Source: Bubalus kerabau (lineage: Eukaryota; Chordata; Mammalia; Artiodactyla; Bovidae). Taken from it: 64,000 nt of DNA. The stretch lies in contig NC_073643.1 in assembly GCF_029407905.1 (NCBI RefSeq), positions 29,354,001-29,418,000 on the forward strand. Reading direction: 5' to 3'. The notes beneath the pieces are model-generated. The model searched no databases. It saw nothing but the letters and a program-made list of their open reading frames with translations, and was not told the origin of the DNA. Shown in pieces: positions 58,295 through 64,000 of this stretch (positions within the stretch are counted from its first letter, which is position 1; every line of letters begins with the position of its first letter). The translations under genes were made by a program, and so were the position numbers.

Positions 58295-58694
58295 CATCAA
58301 CAACTTAAAAACTTTTCACTGATGTATAACAGTGCTTTTTGTTCATTTGAGTTAGTAAACTTCTTACCATCTACCTTAAATAATCTGTTCTCTAACTGAA
58401 GCGCTTATAACTTTAAGAATATAGAAAGCAGTGGAGGACGAGATGGGAATAAATATTTCTCACTTATTTTCAATATTTCAAAACATATCCAACTAAAAGG
58501 TTATATTAGAAAACAAAAACTTTTTGTATATTTATAAAAACTTGAAATATTTTGCTTTTACCTAAAATTCTACCAACTCCGTATGCTAAAGTTGATTATA
58601 TAATGTGGTCCAAAATGTCATATTTACAATTACATACTTTTTGTTCTAAAACATTAAAAATCATGAGATACCAAAGGATGATTCATAGAGTGCT
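58295..58694. other. single-copy AT-rich DNA
   Basis: Nothing recognised. Confidence 0.4.
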
Positions 58695-59060
58695 TAAGAG
58701 GACTGTCTTTAACTTTAGAAACATGGGTTTAAATTAAAACTGTTCCTCTTTCTATAGGCAACACACTCCAGTATTCTTGCCTGGAAAACCCCAAGGATAG
58801 AGGAGCCTGGCAGGCTAAAGTCCACAGGGTCACAGAGTCAGACACAACTTAGCGACTAAACAACAACTCTTTCTATATACTATTTCTTGAGACCTCAGTT
58901 TCTTCATCTGTAAAACAGGAATGTAAAAATCCCATTTACATACAATTTTTTGAGGATTAAATGAGCTAACCATATAAAAGTCATATAAGATACCTAGTAT
59001 GTAATAATGTGGATATTAATGCAAAAAACCGTTAATATTATTGCTATTTAGTAATGGTAT
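58695..59060 (+). mobile_element. MIR SINE split by Bov-A
   Basis: Left part (58695-58745) is a weak MIR head and core (aacatgggtttaaattaaaa). Right part (58878-59060) is clear: gagacctcagtttcttcatc, tgtaaaacaggaatgtaaaa, gaggattaaatgagctaacc and the tail. A Bov-A monomer lies between. Confidence 0.8.
58757..58866 (+). mobile_element. Bov-A monomer inserted in MIR
   Basis: A single Bov-A unit: cactccagtattcttgcctg to acaacttagcgactaaacaa. A perfect 11-base duplication, ctctttctata, lies at 58746-58756 and 58867-58877. Confidence 0.93.
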
Positions 59061-59065
59061 TTTCA

Positions 59066-59282
59066 AGGCTTCCCAGGTGACACCGTGGTAAAAGAATCCA
59101 CCCACCAATGCAAGAAATGCAGAAGGCATGGGTTTGATCCCTGAGTCAGGAAGATCCCCTAAAGGAGGAAATGGCCACTCACTCCAATATTCCTGCCAGG
59201 ATAATCCCATGGATAGAGGAGCCTGGCAGGCTACAGTCCATGGGGTCACTGAGAATTGGACACAACTTAGCAACTACACAAC
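59066..59282 (+). mobile_element. Bov-tA SINE
   Basis: Plus-strand Bov-tA with a diverged head (cttcccaggtgacaccgtgg), box B region gggtttgatccctgag, and the tail attggacacaacttagcaac. Confidence 0.91.
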
Positions 59283-60739
59283 AGTGACCTTTTGCTTAAT
59301 AGGCAAAACTATTTCAAACTGTGGAACACAGCTGGAAAAAGGGTAAAATCCTGTATTCTTAATTGTCTGGAAAAATGGCAGTGTGGTGAGGTTGCAGGTC
59401 GTACTAGCATGACACCTTGATTTAAGAGCTGAGATGGATTTCAGATTCCATAGCTCTTCTTTGCCAACAAAATGTTAATAACCATAGAGTCAAGATTCGT
59501 TATTGATGCTTCTTGGGGAAAACTCCACATGCAGCAAGAATGTTCATGTCTTTGTTCAGATCAGTTCCTCAATGTTGTGTAACTAAAGACACACTAGGAA
59601 TTTAACTTTCTTGCTAAGTGTGATAGATGTTCCAGAACCAAGGAGTCAGCTGGGAGCGCCATTTGTAGTCATGTGATGACAGGAAGGTCCATTAACTTCC
59701 TCTTTGGTTACCTCTCCTTTTCATCTATGCTTGATTTGGCTCAGCTGAAGAGCTGAGATGTTACTGAGACATAAGCCCTTGGAAGAATTGCAGGGCGTTT
59801 CAGCTGAGCTCTTTTGATTGCCTGCAAAAGTATTTTTCTTGGATATATATTCTGAGCCTGTTGAGAGATTGACTGTATTCAAAGTGGTTATAGTGACACC
59901 CAGGTGGACTTTAGAAAGGGTTTCTCAGGACTTTGGAGAAGTCTATGTAGTTATTAAAGAGGTAGTAAGGAGTTTTCCAAAGTCTATCTCAGTATAAGAC
60001 AGAGTTATAGAACATAGGTCTCTCATCTTCAGTGTTTCAGCAGCTCAAAATATGTCACTTAATTTTGAGTCACTGAAGGCCATAAAGCATTGAGGTGTGT
60101 TTGAGTAGGGCTTGTATCTTGTATGTTAAAGCTACACTTCTAAGAATGGTCTGAGCTAATGCTTTCACTTGTTTATGAATTACCGTGACATATATGAATA
60201 ATTCATTCATAATACTGAAAGTGTAACCACAGAGGCTTCTTCCCCAGTGTGTCTTGGAAAAGCTATTGAAATACTAAAATGAGCGTTAACGGAAGAACAT
60301 CACCAGGGAAGGGTTGGAGGGAATGATCGTCAGACCATCTCTTGAGGTTGTCTGTCAGCTTTTACAGAATGGGATCCTGCGCAAATTCAAGTGTGGTGCT
60401 AGAAAGCTCACAAATCTGATGCTAGTTAAAATGCTTCCAAGGTATGTGTGCAGGGAACTATGTATACGGCTGGAGAGTATCTTGTCATTTTTCTTTAGGT
60501 TATGAGTAAGAAATAGGAAGTCAAAAATCCCCTGCCTTGGCAGTCCTTCCTGAGAATATAGCATTCCTTAATAGAATTCACAAAAAAACGCCTTGAAATG
60601 AGACACAGACAGCTACTGATGCAGGAATTTTCCATCCCAGTGGTACAGTGGGTTATGAATTTCAGGTATCGCTTTGAGCTGACTGAAGGCTACCGAATAA
60701 TTCACATAATAGCCAACGGTATACCTGTGTTTCCAGTTA
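59283..60739. other. single-copy DNA, no gene recognised
   Basis: Nothing recognised. Frames at 60314-60564 on both strands are not supported. Confidence 0.4.
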
Positions 60740-60955
60740 TGATGATAGCTAATAGGTATTGAGCTCTTCATGTGCCCCGTCTCATTTAACGCATACTACA
60801 ATTCTGTGAGATAGATTTTTTTTATAATTACCTTCCCATTTTACAGATGAGAAAGGTGAGGCTTCAGTAAACAGGATACTTTACTCAAATCACCCATTAA
60901 GTAAAGGTGAGTATCTGGATTTGAACACGTGTCTGCCTGACCGGTGTGCTTTTTC
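60740..60955 (-). mobile_element. MIR SINE
   Basis: Well-kept reversed MIR: attgagctcttcatgtgccc, cgtctcatttaacgcatact, cccattttacagatgagaaa, actttactcaaatcaccc, then gatttgaacacgtgtctgcc at the reversed head. Confidence 0.87.
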
Positions 60956-61357
60956 TTTGCAGGAGAGCACAAAAATGAAGATGCCAAGAAGGCAATCAGG
61001 ATAGACAGACTTTGTTTTGCTCCCACCCTAATGGGCAGAAGGGATTATATGGGAATAATGAACCCCAGACTTGGCTCCATCATTGCAAACTCACATAAGC
61101 TTCTGAACCTCTGTTTTATCATTTATGAACTGAACTTGCTGGGTTTTCCATGACAATGAAATTAATTATCACGTGTGGAAATGATCTGAGATCGTGAGAA
61201 GGCACTACAAAAAGTGAGGGCCTCTGGCTGGAGAAAACGGTAGAGGTGGGAACCTTGTCTTCAGGGTACCAGCTGCATTTAACACAACATAGAGAAGTGA
61301 TGGGTTTAAGGCATACATAATAGAGCATTGAGAGGTTTCCTGGGCTACACATTAGGT
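60956..61357. other. single-copy DNA, no gene recognised
   Basis: A plus frame of 69 codons at 60944-61153 starts inside the MIR and is not supported. Confidence 0.4.
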
Positions 61358-62218
61358 CCTTGTTAATTATCTATTTCATATATATTACTCTGTATATGAT
61401 AACCCTCTTAATTTCTCTGCCCCACCTATCACCTTTGCTAACCATAAGGTTGTTATCCAAGTCTTTGAGTTTGTTTCTGTTTTGTAAATGAGTTCATTTG
61501 TATCAATTTGATTTTTTAACTCTACCCATAAGTGATATCGTAGGCAATTTGTCTTTCTCTGTCTGACTTCCTTCACTTAGTATGATCATCTCCACATCCC
61601 TCCATATTGCTAGAAAAGGCATTATTTCACTGAGACATACTTCAATAAGGGATGTATATATTTTTCCTGCTGTTTGACCTACTTAACTCAGTACGACACT
61701 CTCTAGGTCCATCCATGTTGCTGCAAATGGCATCATTTCATTCTTTTTAATGGCTGAGTAATACTCCATGGTGCATATATGTGTACCATATCTTCTTTAT
61801 CCATCACTCTGTTGGTGGACTTTTTGGTTGCTTCTATTAATATGGCTTGGCTAAAGCAAACAGTGATGCAGTGAAGGTTGGGGTGCATGTATCATTTTGA
61901 ACTATGGTTTTTCCCCATGAAATGGCCCAGGAGTGAGACAGCCGGATCATGTGGTAGCTCTATTTTAGGTTTTTTTAGGAACCTCCATACTGTTCTCCAT
62001 CGAAGCTGTAACCAATTTACATTCTCTAAAACAGCATAGGAGGGTTCGCTTTTCTCCATGCCCTCTTCCGTTCACTGTTTGTAGTCTTTCTGATGATGGT
62101 TTTTGTATCTGGTGTGAGGTAGTTTTGATTTGTAGGTAGTTTTGAATTGCAGTTTTGATTTCAGGTCTCTTAATAATTAGCCATATGGAGCATCTTTTCA
62201 TATGCTTTACATATATTA
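61358..62218 (-). mobile_element. L1 3' end, with a repeated internal segment
   Basis: Reversed L1: taggtccttgttaattatct, gttcatttgtatc, cttccttcacttagtatgat near 61570. At about 61675 a second, partly overlapping copy of the same interval follows (cctacttaactcagtacgac, gcatcatttcattctttt), going on to reversed ORF2 (aacctccatactgttctcca). Either two L1 ends abut or a short internal duplication occurred. A poly-A run follows at 62218-62229. Confidence 0.88.
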
Positions 62219-62230
62219 AAAAAAAAAAAG

Positions 62231-62984
62231 TGCATTAAATTGACCTCTAGAGATTGACTTCTTGAAAGTCTGCCCTAAATTGAATTGTTTTTCGACTACC
62301 TACCCCAGAACATTTCTTGAGGGCAAGTGTTCTTTACGGCCCGCAGGAATATGAAGTACCCAGAAGCCCGGGTTTTCCAGTTGTTGTTCTGAGAAATGTC
62401 CACAAGGCGGCAGCACTTCTCCATGCTCCTTTTGGATTCCAAGAGCCCTAGAGAAAGCCGTGTTACTGGCTTGTAGATTAGAGTGTAATGTGCCAGGGTT
62501 TGTGTCCCATTACTTTTTCCCCTTTACCCTGCACCTCCCAGGCAAACTTTAAACCCTGGCAAAACTGCAGTGCTGAGGATGCTGTCCTACTTAGGAACGG
62601 CAACTCCGAAGAAGGAGCGTGCTGGTGGGAACCCCACCACTGGGAGACTTGGCGGCCAAGTGATTTTTCAGAGCTCTTCCAGACCAGAGGGTCCACCATC
62701 CTTTAAGTGCACTAGACTTGCCGGAACTTTGGGAGGGCCCACCTGGATCTGGAGATTTGGGGTCTCATCCACAGAGGCCCAGGCACTGCATGTTCGGCAG
62801 GGGGCTCCTTTACTGATACATCTTCCCCAGCTCGTCTCTGCCTCAGCCCAGCTGTGGGGACCCCAGAGCAGCTCAGGCTCCAGGGATGTGACTCCAGCCC
62901 AGGTGACCAAGGCCTGAGGGGAGTATAGTAGCTATTTCTTTGTTTATCTCTCTTCTTTCTTTCTCTTGCTTTCTTTGTTTTGTT
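62231..62984. other. GC-richer single-copy block, no gene recognised
   Basis: The block at 62480-62930 is clearly richer in GC than its surroundings. It has open frames of 115 (plus, 62570-62917) and 80 (minus, 62668-62910) codons over the same bases. I recognise no domain and see few CpG sites, so it does not look like a CpG-island promoter. The right end is a pyrimidine tract leading into L1. Confidence 0.4.
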
Positions 62985-63170
62985 TAACTTTTATTTTAGA
63001 TTGGAGTATAGTTGTATATGTTGTATTTGTTTTAGGTGGATAGCAACCTGATTCAATTATGCATATATTTATTTTTTCTTGGATTCTTTTCCCATGTAGG
63101 ATATTACAGAGTGTTGTGTAATATGTAATATGTATTCCATGGGCTACGGTGGGTCTTTTTTGATGATCTA

Positions 63171-63224
63171 TTATATATATATATGTGTATATATATATAT
63201 ATACACATACATATATATATATAC
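63171..63224. repeat. (TA)n-rich imperfect palindrome
   Basis: Runs of TA separated by gtgt and acacataca, forming a nearly self-complementary stretch within the L1 3' UTR. Likely to vary in length and to be hard to assemble. Confidence 0.9.
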
Positions 63225-63483
63225 GTTGTGTTTATATGTCAGTCCCCACCTCCTTATTTATCCTTCTCACCACCTTTTTCCTTTGGTAACCCTAATTTTG
63301 TGTTTTACATCTGTGTATCTTTTTCTGTTTTGTAAACTAGTTCATTGGTATCAATTTTTCAGATTCCACATTTAAGTGATATCATATACTATTTATTTTT
63401 CTCTTTCTGACCTTACTTCACTTAGTGTGATCATCTCTGTATCCATCCATGTTGCTGAAAATGCTATTATTTCACTTTTTTAT

Positions 63484-63692
63484 GAGCTTCCCTGGTGGCT
63501 CAGACAGTAAAGAATCTGCCTGCAATGCCGGAGACCTGGGTTCTGTCCCTGGGTCAGGAAGATCCCCTGGAGAAGGGAATGGCTCTCACTCCAGTATTCT
63601 TGCCTGGAAAATTCCATGGACAGAGGAGCCTGGTGGGCTACAGTCCATGGGGTTGCAAAAAGTTGTACATGACTGAATGACTAACACTTCAC
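63484..63692 (+). mobile_element. Bov-tA SINE inserted in L1
   Basis: Plus-strand Bov-tA: gagcttccctggtggctcag, cctgggttctgtccctgggt, body and tail (gttgtacatgactgaatgac). A short ttcactttt repeat on both sides may be the target duplication, though it overlaps the SINE's own tail. Confidence 0.93.
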
Positions 63693-63744
63693 TTTTCAAA
63701 TATGTGTTCAAGAGTGGGATTTCTGGATCGTGTGGCAACTCTAT

Positions 63745-64000
63745 TTTTATTTTTTTTTAATTTAATTTTATTTTTAAACTTTACATAATTGTATTAGTTT
63801 TGCCAAACATCAAAATGAATCCGCCACAGGTATACATGTGTTCCCCATCCTGAACCCTCCTCCCTCCTCCCTCCCCATTCCATCCCTCTGGGTCGTCCCA
63901 GTGCACCAGCCCCAAGCATCCAGTATCGTGCATCGAACCTGGACTGGCAACTCGTTTCATACATGATATTACACATGTTTCAATGCCATTCTCCCAAATC
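63745..64000 (-). mobile_element. young ruminant L1 3' end, runs off the window
   Basis: T-rich start, then the same reversed 3' end as at 16396-16553 (aactttacataattgtatta, ttgccaaacatcaaaatgaa), continuing further: tgggtcgtcccagtgcacca, gccccaagcatccagtatcg, ggcaactcgtttcatacatg. It reaches position 64000 without ending, so its true length is unknown. Good preservation points to recent insertion. Confidence 0.94.

Larger units (their letters stand above)
62985..63744 (-). mobile_element. L1 3' end interrupted by Bov-tA
   Basis: Reversed L1 from ttattttagattggagtata through the 3' UTR (tattacagagtgttgtgtaa, agattccacatttaagtgat) to 63483. It resumes at 63693-63744 (gtgttcaagagtgggatttc, tggatcgtgtggcaactcta) after a Bov-tA. 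A younger L1 then cuts it at about 63745. Confidence 0.88.

Noticed and set aside
1..64000. Endogenous retrovirus or intact viral genes
   Set aside because: I saw no gag, pro, pol or env-like frame and no paired LTRs with primer-binding site; LTR-like scraps could not be assigned.
1..64000. A new multi-gene system
   Set aside because: There is no gene cluster, operon-like spacing or recognisable protein set; the content is explained by repeats and single-copy non-coding DNA.

Overview
This window looks like ruminant (cattle, sheep or goat type) nuclear DNA. It carries BovB (RTE-type) LINE copies, tRNA-derived Bov-tA SINEs, Bov-A and Bov-A2 SINEs, a CHR-type cetartiodactyl SINE and ruminant L1 3' ends. 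Beneath them lies an older mammalian layer: L2, MIR, MER5A-type and mariner-type DNA elements, and very decayed L1. The repeats do not tell me which ruminant species it is.

I found no protein-coding gene, exon series, structural RNA gene or CRISPR array that I can support. Open frames above about 100 codons are either decayed reverse transcriptase or endonuclease pieces of BovB and L1, or unrecognised chance frames. The window therefore reads as intergenic or, more likely, intronic. Every L1 fragment I could orient lies on the minus strand, which is the bias expected inside a long intron of a gene transcribed on the plus strand. BovB copies and SINEs are mixed in orientation.

Layout. 1-7.3 kb: mostly single-copy AT-rich DNA with decayed L2 and MIR and one BovB tail. 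7.3-11.1 kb: a head-to-head BovB pair, then a run of Bov-tA and Bov-A SINEs ending in a CA microsatellite. 11-15.2 kb: L2, hAT and MIR-like remnants. 15.3-17 kb: a long minus-strand BovB with a young L1 end inside it. 17-35 kb: single-copy DNA dotted with MIR, L2, CHR and Bov-tA copies, including a nested SINE cluster at 25.3-25.8 kb. 35.2-40.5 kb: a large ancient minus-strand L1 block with three successive ORF2 3' ends and a missing reverse transcriptase core. 43.5-46.5 kb: an apparent minus-strand retrocopy tail inside a MIR, an L1 broken by BovB and Bov-tA, and a MIR broken by Bov-tA. 47.9-54.8 kb: L2, MIR, MER5A-type, BovB and two L1 ends. 56-58.3 kb: a mariner-type miniature element, a truncated CHR SINE and a possible processed retrocopy. 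58.7-64 kb: MIR, Bov-A and Bov-tA, L1 ends, and a young L1 that runs off the right edge.

The window's main value is as a stratigraphy of insertions. Several target-site duplications are still intact and order the insertions in time. I did not find evidence of a new gene system. Repeat boundaries were placed by eye from remembered consensus features and may be off by several to tens of bases.
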